Shown: piece after piece, positions 8,699-18,500 of the stretch
How positions within the stretch are numbered: position 1 is the first letter of the stretch
How the letters are laid out: each line of letters begins with the position of its first letter
Source of the DNA: SZAS-18 sp038322235
GTDB taxonomy: Bacteria; Verrucomicrobiota; Verrucomicrobiia; Chthoniobacterales; SZAS-18
Length of the DNA: 64,000 nt
Reading direction: 5' to 3'
Assembly: GCA_038322235.1 (NCBI GenBank)
Contig: JBBQFQ010000024.1
Span: 7,679 to 71,678, forward strand
Position numbers and translations under genes: made by a program
Notes under the pieces: generated by a model
The model's database searches: none
What the model saw: only the letters and a program-made list of their open reading frames with translations
Told to the model about the DNA's origin: nothing

Positions 8699-9373
8699 TC
8701 AATAGACGCCGGGCCGGCGGCCGCCGAGGCGTTCGCCGGTCTCGGGCAGCACCGGAATGGAGAAGGAGGCGGTGTAGCCCACCCCGGCGTGCAGCATGAT
8801 CGCGCGAATGAGGTCGCCGGCGGCCTCCAGCATCCACGATTGGGCGAGCGGGCCGACATCGACCGGCACGAGGCCGAGTTCGCGGGCCAGGTCGGCGACC
8901 ACCCGTTTGGCGGAGGGATTATTCCCGGCGAGGAAGGTGGCGACCCGGTAGGGCGCCAGCTCGTGGGGCGGATGATCGAGGGTCTCCTGCGCAAACGTGT
9001 TGAACGCCTTGATGACGTGGGCGTAAGGATAATCAGCCTGGGTGAGGTCGGCGAGGGACGGGATCTGCGGTGGCCCCATCACCCGGTCCTTCGGCATTTC
9101 CCGGTTGTTCAGTTCCACGATGATCTTGCCGTCGAGAAACATCGTAGGCGGGAGGAACGTCTTCGGACTCAGCCGGACGGTATGGATGATGACGGAGCCG
9201 AATTCCGCGGCCTCCGCGTTCGTGCCGCCGAGCGCGCCCAGTCCGATCTCGCCGGCGATCGCGATGGCCTTCACCTTGTCGCGGGAGCCGAAAAAGACGT
9301 CGTGACCGAGCTGGGCGAAGGAGGCGCCGAGATAGCGCGCCATGTTGCCGCAGCCAAAAGTGGCAATTCTCAT
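8699..9373 (-). CDS. F420-dependent-reductase-like NAD(P)-binding protein
   Basis: A 224-residue oxidoreductase of the NADP/F420 family. The Rossmann motif GCGNMA (residues 8-13) is right at the N-terminus, after MRIATF, and the middle part contains the IKAFNTFAQETL stretch typical of the family's substrate and cofactor region. The electron donor could be NADPH rather than F420, since no F420 biosynthesis gene is in view. It overlaps the stop of the upstream secreted-protein gene by ATGA (9370-9373), so the two are translationally coupled, though their products have no obvious link. Confidence 0.75.
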   Translation of the reverse strand: MRIATFGCGNMARYLGASFAQLGHDVFFGSRDKVKAIAIAGEIGLGALGGTNAEAAEFGSVIIHTVRLSPKTFLPPTMFLDGKIIVELNNREMPKDRVMGPPQIPSLADLTQADYPYAHVIKAFNTFAQETLDHPPHELAPYRVATFLAGNNPSAKRVVADLARELGLVPVDVGPLAQSWMLEAAGDLIRAIMLHAGVGYTASFSIPVLPETGERLGGRRPGVY

Positions 9374-9831
9374 GTCTCAGCCCGGTCGTAGCCGAGGGAA
9401 TCCATCGCCTCACCCCGCCGGACGGGCGGCTCGAAGCGACTCCGGGCAATTTTCTCGAGCAGGTCGACGTGCGCGCGCAGCGCCGGGTCCCGCCGCCGCA
9501 TTTCCCCGTAAAGGCGCGTGTTGTATTCGCTCCACGCAGCGCGCTTGGCTTCGTCCGTGCGAGCAGCGGCAGCCCCGGCCTGCAGCGCCGCCAGGGAAGG
9601 ATCCGAGCTGACGACGTGCATTTGCAAAGCCCGGCCCCGGGCGCGAGTTCCGAGCGGGGCGGCGCGCATCCGCGCCAGGAGCACGGCGTCCACGCGACCG
9701 GCTCCGACGGGATCGGACAGACCGGTGGGCTGGCGGGATCGGCGGGACTGTTTCGGCGGCGCGGCTTCCGAGCCCGGAAGGAACGCCCCCGCGACGAGGG
9801 CGGAGACGAGGAGCACGCGCGAGATTTTCAT
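9370..9831 (-). CDS. Hypothetical secreted protein
   Basis: About 153 residues. I chose ATG 9831 because it starts a signal peptide (MKISRVLLVSALVAGAFLPG, cleavage after SEA) and a longer frame only adds 27 residues without one. The mature part is Arg/Ala-rich and mostly helical, with no motif that I recognise. Its stop overlaps the start of the F420-reductase-like gene by four bases. Confidence 0.55.
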   Translation of the reverse strand: MKISRVLLVSALVAGAFLPGSEAAPPKQSRRSRQPTGLSDPVGAGRVDAVLLARMRAAPLGTRARGRALQMHVVSSDPSLAALQAGAAAARTDEAKRAAWSEYNTRLYGEMRRRDPALRAHVDLLEKIARSRFEPPVRRGEAMDSLGYDRAET

Positions 9832-9988
9832 CGGAGCGGAACGTGCCGCTTCCGGACGCGGGAGGCCAGCGAATTCGCGTTCCCGGGCCGCTGCGTTGAC
9901 AGCTGCGAGCATGGGACTAGCGTCCGGCGCATGGCGGAGATCACGCGCCGATGCGTCTCCAAATCAAGCTCGCAACCTTCGTCGCCCG

Positions 9989-10345
9989 ATGTTTCTGCCG
10001 CGCTCCCATGACGACTCGGCAGCGGTGTATCTGGACTACGGCGCGGACTCCGCGCACTTCCACGATGGCGATCTGCGGGTGACATCGCGCGGGCTTGAAT
10101 TGAAGACGCGCTGGCAGTTTGAGCTCGGGTCAGAGCTTGGCATCAACGTCGTGCTCGGGAGCGGCCCGGCCGCGCGCAAACTAAAGCTACAGGGCATCGT
10201 GGTGGGGTGCCACCCGGCGCCGGAATGTAGCGACGACGCACCTTACCTGCTCACGCTTATTTTTCTCGACCCTCCGAACGAACTCGCGGATGCTGTCGGC
10301 GAAATCACGCGGACGCTCGCACGCCGAAACGGCACCTCGGGCTGA
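9989..10345 (+). CDS. Hypothetical protein, PilZ-like
   Basis: About 118 residues starting at MFLPRSHDDS. The pattern of alternating hydrophobic strands (RGLELKTRWQFELGSELGINVVL, then LKLQGIVVGCHP, then PYLLTLIFLD) resembles a small PilZ-like beta-barrel. The RxxxR and D/NxSxxG c-di-GMP signatures are not present, so c-di-GMP binding is not supported. It is 12 bases upstream of comF and probably in the same transcript. Confidence 0.5.
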   Translation: MFLPRSHDDSAAVYLDYGADSAHFHDGDLRVTSRGLELKTRWQFELGSELGINVVLGSGPAARKLKLQGIVVGCHPAPECSDDAPYLLTLIFLDPPNELADAVGEITRTLARRNGTSG

Positions 10346-10357
10346 AGTCGCGCCGCC

Positions 10358-11095
10358 ATGTTCGCGCTGGCGCGCTTCCGGGCCTGGATTGAGGCGGTCG
10401 GGACCTTGTTTCATCCGCCGCACTGCGCCGGGTGCGAAAGCCCGGTCACCGCCCTCGAATGGCACTGCGCGAAGTGCCGGGCAAAGATCGAGCGTCACCG
10501 CCTCAAGGCACCGCTCTGCGCGACGTGCTCGGAGCCGTTCGAGGGAGCGATCGACGGGACGTTCCAGTGCCCAAACTGCAGCGACCGGCGCTACCGGTTC
10601 GTCTGCGCGTCCTCTGCCTTCCGCAGCCGCGACCTCGTGCGCGAGGCGATCCATCAATTCAAGTACAACGGCCATCTCCACCTCCGGCATCCGCTCGGCG
10701 AGTGGCTGGCGGACGCCCTCGCCGATGAGCGGATGCGCTCGCCCGGGATCGATGCGCTCGTGCCGGTCCCCCTGCACCCGCGCCGGCGGCGTGAACGCGG
10801 CTTCAATCAGGCCGATCTGCTCGCGCACCTGGCGGGAAAGCGCTTGCAGTTGCCGGTCGAAGCGCTGTTGCGGCGCACGCGCTACACGACCACCCAGACG
10901 CGATTTCACCGTCAGGAACGGATCGAGAATCTGCGCGGGGCCTTCTCCCTCACGCGACGGGCGGAGCCAAAGGGCCGGCATCTCGTGCTCGTGGACGACG
11001 TCTTCACGACCGGGGCCACCGTGGATGAATGCGCGCTCGTCCTCCGCAAGGCTGGCGCCGCGAGTGTCCGCGTCGCGACCGTCGCGCGCGGTTGA
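10358..11095 (+). CDS. comF: ComF family phosphoribosyltransferase-like protein
   Basis: A 245-residue ComF protein. The N-terminal zinc finger has CAGC, CAKC, CATC and CPNC pairs (residues about 26-70). The C-terminal phosphoribosyltransferase domain carries PVPLHPRRRRERGFNQ and the PRPP loop LVLVDDVFTTGAT near residue 210. ComF family proteins act in DNA uptake and processing in competent bacteria. No other competence gene is nearby, so competence here is only an inference. Confidence 0.9.
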   Translation: MFALARFRAWIEAVGTLFHPPHCAGCESPVTALEWHCAKCRAKIERHRLKAPLCATCSEPFEGAIDGTFQCPNCSDRRYRFVCASSAFRSRDLVREAIHQFKYNGHLHLRHPLGEWLADALADERMRSPGIDALVPVPLHPRRRRERGFNQADLLAHLAGKRLQLPVEALLRRTRYTTTQTRFHRQERIENLRGAFSLTRRAEPKGRHLVLVDDVFTTGATVDECALVLRKAGAASVRVATVARG

Positions 11096-11138
11096 TTTCC
11101 CTTTCAACCAGGGCCCGCGCCGACGTACGGTCGCCTCC

Positions 11139-12002
11139 ATGAATGACGGCTACCGCCTCGGCTCGAATCGCTACGGCAAGGCGCACGTGCGCCTCGCCAA
11201 GGTGAAGCGAGGCGCCGATGGCACGCACGAGTTGACCGAGCTCGAAGCCCAGATTCTCGCGACGGGGGATTTCCGGGAGTGCTACGAAGTGGGTGACAAC
11301 GCCTCCATTCTGCCGACGGACACGATCAAGAACACCGTCTACGGACTCGCGGCCCAAACCGAAATCAGATCGATCGAGGAGTTCGGCCTCGTCATCGGCC
11401 AGCACCTGCTGCAGCACAGCCGCTTCATGGGCGGCGTGGTGACCACGCTCCAGGAAACTTCCTGGGACCGGCTGAATGTTTCGGGCACGCCGCATCCGCA
11501 CGCGTTCATCCACCGGCAGCCGCACCGCGCCGTCGCGGAGGTGAGCGTACCGCGCGAAGGCGCACCCCGGCTGACCTCGGGCATCGACGGTCTCACGATT
11601 TTGAAGACGACCGCGTCCGCCTTCTCGGGCTATCTGCGCGACGAGTGGACCACGCTCCCCGAGACCCGGGACCGGTTCTTCTGCACCATCGTGCGGGCGC
11701 GCTGGGACTGGCGGGCGGCTCCGAAGGATTACCGCCGCGCGAACGCCGCGGCGCTGGACGCGATGCTCCACGTCTTCGCGACCGAATTCAGCGAGTCGGT
11801 CCAGGCGACGATGTGGTCGATGGGAAAGGCGGCGATGGAGGCGGTTTCCGAGATCGCCCGGGTCTCTCTCGCGTTGCCGAACCGCCACTATCTTCCCGTG
11901 GACGTCACCCGCTTTGGCCTCCCGGAACGCCACGAAATTTTCCTGCCGACTGACGAGCCTCATGGGCAGATCGAGGCGGTGATCGAGCGGGCCGGCCCAT
12001 AA
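11139..12002 (+). CDS. Urate oxidase (uricase)
   Basis: The cofactor-independent enzyme that oxidises urate to 5-hydroxyisourate. At 287 residues it is the usual length. Motifs: an N-terminal RLGSNRYGKAHVRLAKVKR strand pair, LPTDTIKNTVYGLA (the catalytic Thr region), and PNRHYLPVD and GQIEAVIER near the C-terminus. The ATG at 11139 was chosen because it starts at the conserved YGK.HVR.. region; the open frame extends upstream only through comF. The 5-hydroxyisourate hydrolase, OHCU decarboxylase and allantoinase genes are not in the window. Confidence 0.92.
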   Translation: MNDGYRLGSNRYGKAHVRLAKVKRGADGTHELTELEAQILATGDFRECYEVGDNASILPTDTIKNTVYGLAAQTEIRSIEEFGLVIGQHLLQHSRFMGGVVTTLQETSWDRLNVSGTPHPHAFIHRQPHRAVAEVSVPREGAPRLTSGIDGLTILKTTASAFSGYLRDEWTTLPETRDRFFCTIVRARWDWRAAPKDYRRANAAALDAMLHVFATEFSESVQATMWSMGKAAMEAVSEIARVSLALPNRHYLPVDVTRFGLPERHEIFLPTDEPHGQIEAVIERAGP

Positions 12003-12055
12003 AGGCCATCGGATTTTCGATGATCCCCCCGGCCCGTTCCCGCCGATGAGTCGGC

Positions 12056-12712
12056 ATGCCAGTTCCGAACCCGTTCGCGCTTCCCACCATGCCCGCTCCG
12101 CTGCTTAAGAAACCAATTCACGACCAACCGGTTCACCCGTTCTATTTCTGGCTGCTGCGCCTCTCGCGCCGGCTCGTCAGCTTCTTCTACCGGCAGAAGG
12201 TAACCGGGCTCGAGAATCTCCCGAAGGAGGGACCAGTCCTCCTGCTCCCGAACCACATCAGCTACGGAGATGCCGCGCTGCTCCAGGCGGCAAGTCCCCG
12301 GCATATCCGCTTCGTCGCCTACGAGCCGATCTACTACAATCCGTGGATCAATTGGGCCATGCGCCTCATGCGGGCGATCCCGATCATGCCGGGCAAATCC
12401 GAAAAGGGTCTGCAGGCGACCCTCGAGGCGCTCGCGGCGGATCACGTCGTGTGCCTTTTCCCGGAAGGCGGGATCTCTCGCCAGGGAACGCTGCTTGAAC
12501 TCCGACACGGCTTCGAACGAATCGCGGCGGCGACCGGCGTCAGCGTGCTCCCCATTCGGATCGATGGGCTCCGCCTGCTCGGCTTCCCGCGCAAGCGCGG
12601 CGAAGTGACGGTCAAGTTTCGTGAACTGCTGCCCGCGCAGCGCGCCAGGGTGGAGATCGTGTCCGAAATGCTGAAGCCCGACCAGACCGCCGCGACGCTG
12701 CCTCCGGCTTGA
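12056..12712 (+). CDS. 1-acyl-sn-glycerol-3-phosphate acyltransferase family protein
   Basis: A 218-residue membrane-associated acyltransferase of the PlsC family. The catalytic HX4D box is NHISYGDA (about residues 66-73), and the second conserved block is FPEGGISRQG (about 138-147). A hydrophobic N-terminal segment (FYFWLLRLSRRLVSFFYR) should anchor it at the membrane. It may acylate lysophosphatidate, but lysophospholipid or 2-acyl-glycerophosphoethanolamine substrates are also possible. A second start, MPAPLLKK at residue 12, is equally plausible. Confidence 0.85.
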   Translation: MPVPNPFALPTMPAPLLKKPIHDQPVHPFYFWLLRLSRRLVSFFYRQKVTGLENLPKEGPVLLLPNHISYGDAALLQAASPRHIRFVAYEPIYYNPWINWAMRLMRAIPIMPGKSEKGLQATLEALAADHVVCLFPEGGISRQGTLLELRHGFERIAAATGVSVLPIRIDGLRLLGFPRKRGEVTVKFRELLPAQRARVEIVSEMLKPDQTAATLPPA

Positions 12713-12779
12713 GTCGAAGATTTCGATCTCCCCGCCGGTTACGGTTGAATTTCGACAGGTGCGCCCTAATCTCGCCGCC

Positions 12780-13547
12780 ATGCGTGCCCCCCGGCATTGG
12801 TTGTTCCTCGCGTTCGGCGCCTTGAGCGTCCTCGGGGCGCCGTTCGCGCGAGGCGCGGAGGACCGGGTGACGATGAACGACGGCCGGACGCAGGAAGGAA
12901 AAATCACCGGCGTCGCCAATGGCGGGATCGAGATCGAAATCAAACTTCCCAACGGGAGTCCGGGAAAGATCGGGTTGCCCCTGGCCGGCGTGACGACGGT
13001 CTCGATGGAGATCCCCGCCTCCGCCCGCACGGGGCTCGCGGCGTACGAATCTGGTGACTTCGCCCGAGCCCTCTCCGATCTCCGTCCGCTCGCGGAGAGG
13101 TTCCGTGGGCTTCCGAGCGACTGGGCCCGCCGCGTGGCGTCCGTGATGGGTGACGTCTTCCTCGAGACCAATGACCTCCCGCACGCGGAAGCCGCGTACG
13201 CCGACTTCTCACGCCTGTACCCGGGCGGGAAATCCACCCTTCGCGGCAGTGTCGGCCTCGCGCGCATCGCCCTCGCGAAGGGCGACCGAGCTCGCGCCCG
13301 CCAGATCCTCGATCCCATGGCGAAGGCGGCTCTCGGAGACGCGTCGCCCGCCGAGGCCGACGCCGCCGTCTACGGCCAGACGTTCTTGCTGCTCGGGCAG
13401 ATCCTCGAAGCGGAGAAGGACTACCCTTCGGCCCTGCACGATTATCTCCGGACGGTCACGCTGTTTTATCAGGATCGGGCCGCCGCCTCCGCCGCGCAGA
13501 AGGCCGCCGACGCGCTCCGGCAGGCCCAGAAGATCGCCGTGCCCTGA
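12780..13547 (+). CDS. Secreted TPR-type protein
   Basis: About 255 residues: a signal peptide (1-22, cleavage after ARG), a short beta region of about 60 residues (DRVTMNDGRTQEGKITGVANG, resembling an SH3-like or Sm-like domain), then helical TPR-like repeats with the GDVFLETNDLPHAEAAYADFSRLYP pattern. It is immediately upstream of exbB and the two exbD genes, in the same direction. This suggests a periplasmic partner of that energy-transducing complex, similar to the TPR proteins often linked to TolQR operons. ATG 12780 is the start that gives the signal peptide. Confidence 0.7.
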   Translation: MRAPRHWLFLAFGALSVLGAPFARGAEDRVTMNDGRTQEGKITGVANGGIEIEIKLPNGSPGKIGLPLAGVTTVSMEIPASARTGLAAYESGDFARALSDLRPLAERFRGLPSDWARRVASVMGDVFLETNDLPHAEAAYADFSRLYPGGKSTLRGSVGLARIALAKGDRARARQILDPMAKAALGDASPAEADAAVYGQTFLLLGQILEAEKDYPSALHDYLRTVTLFYQDRAAASAAQKAADALRQAQKIAVP

Positions 13548-13593
13548 TTTCCCCTCCTCGCCGTCTCACTGCCGCCCGACCATCGCCTCCTCC

Positions 13594-14499
13594 ATGCCCC
13601 GCTTCCTCGCCACCGCGATGCTCACGCTCCTCGCCGCGCCTGCACTGCTTGCCCAGGCTCCGGAGGCCGCGAAACCGGTCAATCCGGCTGGAAAATCTGT
13701 CATCGAGCTCATCATTCACGGCGGTCCGCTCATCATCCTGATCTGGATATGCATCATCGCGACTTCGATCGTGATGGTGACCTTCATCATCCAGAACGCG
13801 ATCACGCTCCGCACCGAGAAGCTGGCCCCGACACCGCTCGTCGACGCCCTCAAGCAGGCCGTCCACGGCGGCAACTACCAGGAAGCGTGGGAGACGTGCA
13901 AGGCGAACGACAACTACATCGCGAACGTGCTGCGCAGCGGTCTTGAACGCCTGGGGCGCGGCAAGGACACCTTCGAGGACGCGCTCGCCGAGGCGGGAAT
14001 GCGCGAGGCCGGACTGCTCCGAACCCGCAACAGCTACCTCTCCGTGATCGGCGTCGTCTCGCCCATGATCGGCCTGCTCGGCACGGTCATCGGCATGATG
14101 GGCGCCTTCCAGACCCTCGGCTCGAGCGGCATCTCGGACCCTCGCGCGCTCGCCTCTAGCATCGGTGAAGTGCTGCTCGCCACCGCGAGCGGTCTCTTCA
14201 TCGCGATCCCCGCGTTCGTCGCCTACTACGTCTTCCGCAATCGGGCGCAAAACGCGATCGTCCACGCCGAGGACCGACTGAACGGGATCGTGGACGAGAT
14301 CCCGTTCGAGGAACTCAAGGGCATCCGCCTCGGGGAGAACTTCGACCCTGGCTGGACGCCGCGGAAGGGGACCGCGACCGGCCGCCAGTCCCGCAAAGTT
14401 TCGCTCAGACTCACGACCGCGTGTCCCGTTTGCAACGGAACGATCGGTCCGGGGGAAACGCCGTGTCCGCATTGCAACACCACGCTCGAGTGGGGTTGA
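13594..14499 (+). CDS. exbB: MotA/TolQ/ExbB proton channel protein with C-terminal zinc ribbon
   Basis: Inner-membrane proton channel subunit that uses the proton motive force to energise outer-membrane or envelope work. It has 301 residues. It begins with a cleavable-looking signal peptide (1-20), then a first membrane helix, a cytoplasmic loop and the conserved VSPMIGLLGTVIGMMGAFQTL block with ATASGLFIAIPAFVAYY. The unusual feature is a C-terminal tail of about 60 residues that ends in a zinc ribbon (C277, C280, C291, C294), not found in standard ExbB/TolQ. Two exbD genes follow. Confidence 0.88.
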   Translation: MPRFLATAMLTLLAAPALLAQAPEAAKPVNPAGKSVIELIIHGGPLIILIWICIIATSIVMVTFIIQNAITLRTEKLAPTPLVDALKQAVHGGNYQEAWETCKANDNYIANVLRSGLERLGRGKDTFEDALAEAGMREAGLLRTRNSYLSVIGVVSPMIGLLGTVIGMMGAFQTLGSSGISDPRALASSIGEVLLATASGLFIAIPAFVAYYVFRNRAQNAIVHAEDRLNGIVDEIPFEELKGIRLGENFDPGWTPRKGTATGRQSRKVSLRLTTACPVCNGTIGPGETPCPHCNTTLEWG

Positions 14500-14547
14500 A
14501 CCGCGGGAAGACGATCAATCGACTGTTGAACTGAAGCCCGGACCGGC

Positions 14548-15036
14548 ATGGAAGCGCGAGGCAAAGGACATTCCCGCAAGAAGGGGAAGCGCCATGGCGC
14601 CCGGAATTTTCCGGAGGAGGATCCCGACTTCCAGATCGCACCGATGATCGACGTCCTCCTCGTTCTGCTCGTCTTCTTCATGTCGATCAGCTCCACCGAG
14701 GTGCTGCAGGCGACCAAGGGCATCGAACTCCCCGTTGCAATGGACGGGCGCGATGCAGCCAAGAACGCGAAACAAATGATCGTGAACGTGTCCTGGAATC
14801 TGATCGGCGATGCCGGCTCCATCACGATCGACGACCGCGCCTACCCGACTCCGAGCGACATCACGCCGGTGCTGAAGGCCCGCGCGGACGTCGTGCCGGA
14901 AATGCGCGTGCTCCTGCGCGCGGATAAACAGGTTCGCTACGCCTTCATGCGCGAGATCATGATCGCGGTCGGCCAGGCCGGGATCGGGAATGTGACCTTC
15001 TCCGTCGTGGACAAGGACGCCGTGAAAGCGCCCTGA
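14548..15036 (+). CDS. exbD: Biopolymer transport protein ExbD/TolR (first)
   Basis: A 162-residue ExbD/TolR protein with a charged N-terminal extension, one membrane helix (DFQIAPMIDVLLVLLVFFMS) containing the conserved Asp in APMIDV, and a periplasmic alpha/beta domain (IVNVSW...VRYAFMREIMIAVGQAG). It probably assembles with the upstream ExbB, 48 bases away, and heterodimerises with the second ExbD. The Asp in the helix is the expected proton-carrying residue. Confidence 0.9.
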   Translation: MEARGKGHSRKKGKRHGARNFPEEDPDFQIAPMIDVLLVLLVFFMSISSTEVLQATKGIELPVAMDGRDAAKNAKQMIVNVSWNLIGDAGSITIDDRAYPTPSDITPVLKARADVVPEMRVLLRADKQVRYAFMREIMIAVGQAGIGNVTFSVVDKDAVKAP

Positions 15037-15076
15037 TTTTTCCCTCAGATCCTCAACCCCATTCATTCAAAACGAT

Positions 15077-15490
15077 ATGGCATCCATGGCGTCAGAGGAC
15101 GGGGACATCGGCTTTCAAATCGCGCCGATGGTCGACGTCGTCTTTGTCCTGATGCTTTTTTTCATGGCGTCCGCCGGGATGCAGGTCATCGAGAAGGAGC
15201 TCGGGATCAATCTCCCCAGCGGGAAGTCGGCGACCACCAACGCGCCGACCACTCCGATCATCATCGCGATTTCCGCCGACGGCGGGATCTCCATCAACGG
15301 GGCACCCTACGATGCTCCGGAAAGCAAGGAGCTCACGCAGACCCGCGACTGGTTGAAAGCCACGGTGGACCAGTTTGGGGCGAAGGATCCGGTGATCATC
15401 CAGCCCGACCCGCTCGTGCGGCAGGATCGGATCATCCAGGTCCTGAACGCCTGCGCGGCGGCCGGCGTAAAAAATCTAAGCTTTAGCTGA
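15077..15490 (+). CDS. exbD: Biopolymer transport protein ExbD/TolR (second)
   Basis: A 137-residue paralogue of the previous gene with a single N-terminal helix (FQIAPMVDVVFVLMLFFMAS), again with the conserved Asp. The periplasmic domain ends in LVRQDRIIQVLNACAAAGVKN, like TolR. The start could be MASMA at 15077 or the ATG 9 bases downstream. A pair of ExbD proteins behind one ExbB is common in Bacteroidota and Verrucomicrobiota. Confidence 0.9.
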   Translation: MASMASEDGDIGFQIAPMVDVVFVLMLFFMASAGMQVIEKELGINLPSGKSATTNAPTTPIIIAISADGGISINGAPYDAPESKELTQTRDWLKATVDQFGAKDPVIIQPDPLVRQDRIIQVLNACAAAGVKNLSFS

Positions 15491-15592
15491 GCCAGGCGCC
15501 GTTCGCCAAGGGGAGCGCACCGCCGGGAGGCAGAGCGAGGCGCGACCATTTCAGGATGCGCCCCGCGCTGCTGCGGTATCGTTCCGCCCATC

Positions 15593-18500
15593 ATGAATAT
15601 CCTTTGCGTGCGACCCGGCCTCCTCTTCGCTGCCCTCGCCCTCGCGGGCTCCCTTCTCCAGGCCGCCGAGCCCGAATCGCCGGTGCGCCTCGTGGTGGAA
15701 CATCCGCAGACGATGGGAATGAGCCGGTTTCGCGCACAGTGGGACACGCCACTTCCTCTCGCGGAGGATGGCGCGCGGAACTGGTGGGGCGGCGTGAAGG
15801 ATGAGCCGCGCGGGGCCTACGCCGATTGGTCGGAAGCCGGACGGAAAGGGGCGTCCGGGGCGCTCGCTTGCGATGCGCTCAATCGCAGTCTGCTCGTCCG
15901 CTTCCCGGAGGCCGCTGAACGCATCGCCGCCGCCCTGCGGACGGGCCGTTCGATCGCGAGGGTGGAAATCGTCCTTCCGTTCCTCGACGAGGAACTCTTT
16001 CCGCCCGGCACGCCCGACTGGCCCGGGCCCGAATCCTACAACTACCGCGCGAACTGGGGCGTGAAGGATCTCTATCGGCAAAGCCGGGCGCGCTGGCATG
16101 TCGTGGCCTCGGCGCTGCGCCGACCCTGGATCGCCGACCCCGCCGTCGGCCCCACCTTGAACGCCGCCGTCCGGGGAGCGGTGCACTGGCGCAAGTATGG
16201 GGCGCAGGACGAGGAGGCGGATCGTTTCCCCGCCGTTTTCGGCCCAGCCGAAGTGTCCTCCGCCGTGCCGGAGGGCCGTCTCGACGTCACCGCGGCGCTG
16301 CTCGATCCGGCGTTCGGTCCATCGCTGCGCGACCGGCTCCGGACGTTCGCCGATTGTGGCGTGATCATTCGGAAGTGGGAGTCCTATGACCACCGCTACT
16401 TTCGCGGGGTGTACGAATTCGCCACGGCGACGGGCGGGCGCGGCATCCTGTTTCGCACGCCGCGACTCGAGGTCACACTCACGGCGAAACGCGGGGAGCG
16501 CGTCGATTCGTTGCGTCCGCCCGCCGATATCCCCGCGCTCGTGGCGGCCGCGCGATCCCCCGCCGGTCCGGTCGGCCGCGCGACGGCCGTCGTCCCTTCG
16601 CCAGAGGAAATCGGGCGGATCGCCGCCGCCGCCGACCGTCGTCCGGCCTGGGCGGACGAGATCCAGTGGCGGCGAGTGCGGGAACTCGTCGACCTGCAGG
16701 GGAGCGCGGACCGCGGACAACCGCGCTGGTGCCAGTTCCTTCCCCCGCATCTGCTCGAGTTCACCCGACGGGCCCTGCCGAAGGACGCCGCTGGCCAGAT
16801 CGATCCGGCCGCGTTCGCCGCCGCGACGTACGGTGTCTGGATCGACAAGCTGATCGGCCGCCAGACGCGCGGATGGGACGGGTTCGAAATGGCGGCGGAT
16901 TTCAGCGAATGGCAGCTCGCGAGCGAGATCTTGCCGGGGCCCGCGGTCGACGCGATTCGCCGCTACTGGGTCGACTGGCTGATGCCCGATCGCGAAACGT
17001 GTCCGCGCGACCAGCTGATGAATCCGGAATGGATGGATGGTTCGCTCATCCATCCGATGGCCGATCAACTCGCCGCGAAGAAGCCCGGCTCACCCACGTC
17101 GGTGGAGGCAGAGGATTCCTACTGGCTGAAGACCGGCGACTGGCGAGGGAACAAAAGCTTTTTCCGCTCCGGATTCATGTTCACGGAATCCACCCAGAAC
17201 TTCAACACGACGTCGTCAATCGGCGCGGCCGTCTTCGGCAACGTCATCGGTTCCCCCCGGGCCATCGCTGACGGCCGGCACGGCGTGCAGGAGTGGCTCG
17301 CCAACCACTGGATCTGGAACGACGGCTCCGGTCAGGAGCATCTCGATCACTACTACCTCGGGGTGACGCTGAAGGGGCTCAAGACGCTGGTGAACGGCGC
17401 GCCGGACGCGCCCACCCGCCTGCTGGCGGATGGACTACTCGCGAAGGGGATGGAGGAGACGATCGCCGCGTGGCATCCGCATCTGCGCCGGTTCATCGCC
17501 CCGAGCTCGCGAACTTCGCTCGAATACCTCCTCGGCAGCCAGGACGGACTCCAGTATATGATGCATTCGCTCTCCCGCCGGGGTGCGCTCACGGATCCCG
17601 ACCGGAAGACCCTGCCGGGAAACCTCCCGGTCTTCACGACGGAAACGAGCGCTAGCCTCACGGCGCGACTTGCGCTGCCCGGTCCATGGGCACCGCCTGA
17701 GCTCGCCGCGTTGGTCGATGAAAAACCGCTGCCTTGGGAGGCGACCCACAGCTTCCAGCGGAACTGGCGCCGGACCTGGCTGGGCGAGCACTACGGGATG
17801 GGATCCAGCACGGCCGGCGCGGGCCGAATCCAGGCGATGGCGCAATGGCGGCGGGAGGATCGGGAAGTCCGAAGCGCGCTTGATCTCGGCACGCTCGACC
17901 TGCGCTTCGGGGCAAACGAAACGCGCTGGATGAACGACGCTCCCGGCTGGATCGGATCGCCGGGATACCAAGTCATCGCGCAGACCGGACACACCTGGCT
18001 CGCCTTGGGGGTGCCCGCAGTGACGAGCGCAGGACCGGCGGGGCGTGAGGGTGGCGCCGACCTCCGCAGCCTGCAGCACAGCATCGGATTCTTCGATCTC
18101 CGACCGGATGCACCGACGTGGGAGCTCTGGGTGAACGGCGAGCGCGTGCAGCGACTCCCGGTCGCCGCCCGCGCCGGGCAGCCGATCGTCATTCGTGATG
18201 GTGTCACGTATCTCGGCATCATCGCCCTGCCGCCGCCGGGCGATCCCACCGCAGGGGAAGTGCGGCTGGAGGCCGGACGCCCGCAGGAAAATTTGCCCGC
18301 CGCCAACCCTCCCCTTTCGGTCACGCCCGCGCTCGTGATTCACTCGTTTGTTGAGCGGCGGAGCGAGGCCTTTCTCCCGGACACCGACTGGCTGGCGTTT
18401 GCCCGTCGTTTCACCGGCTTCGCCATCCAGCTTAGCGATGCACACGAGCAACCGGATTTCACCGCGTTCCGCACTGCCTTCGAAAAGACGGCCGTCGCGA

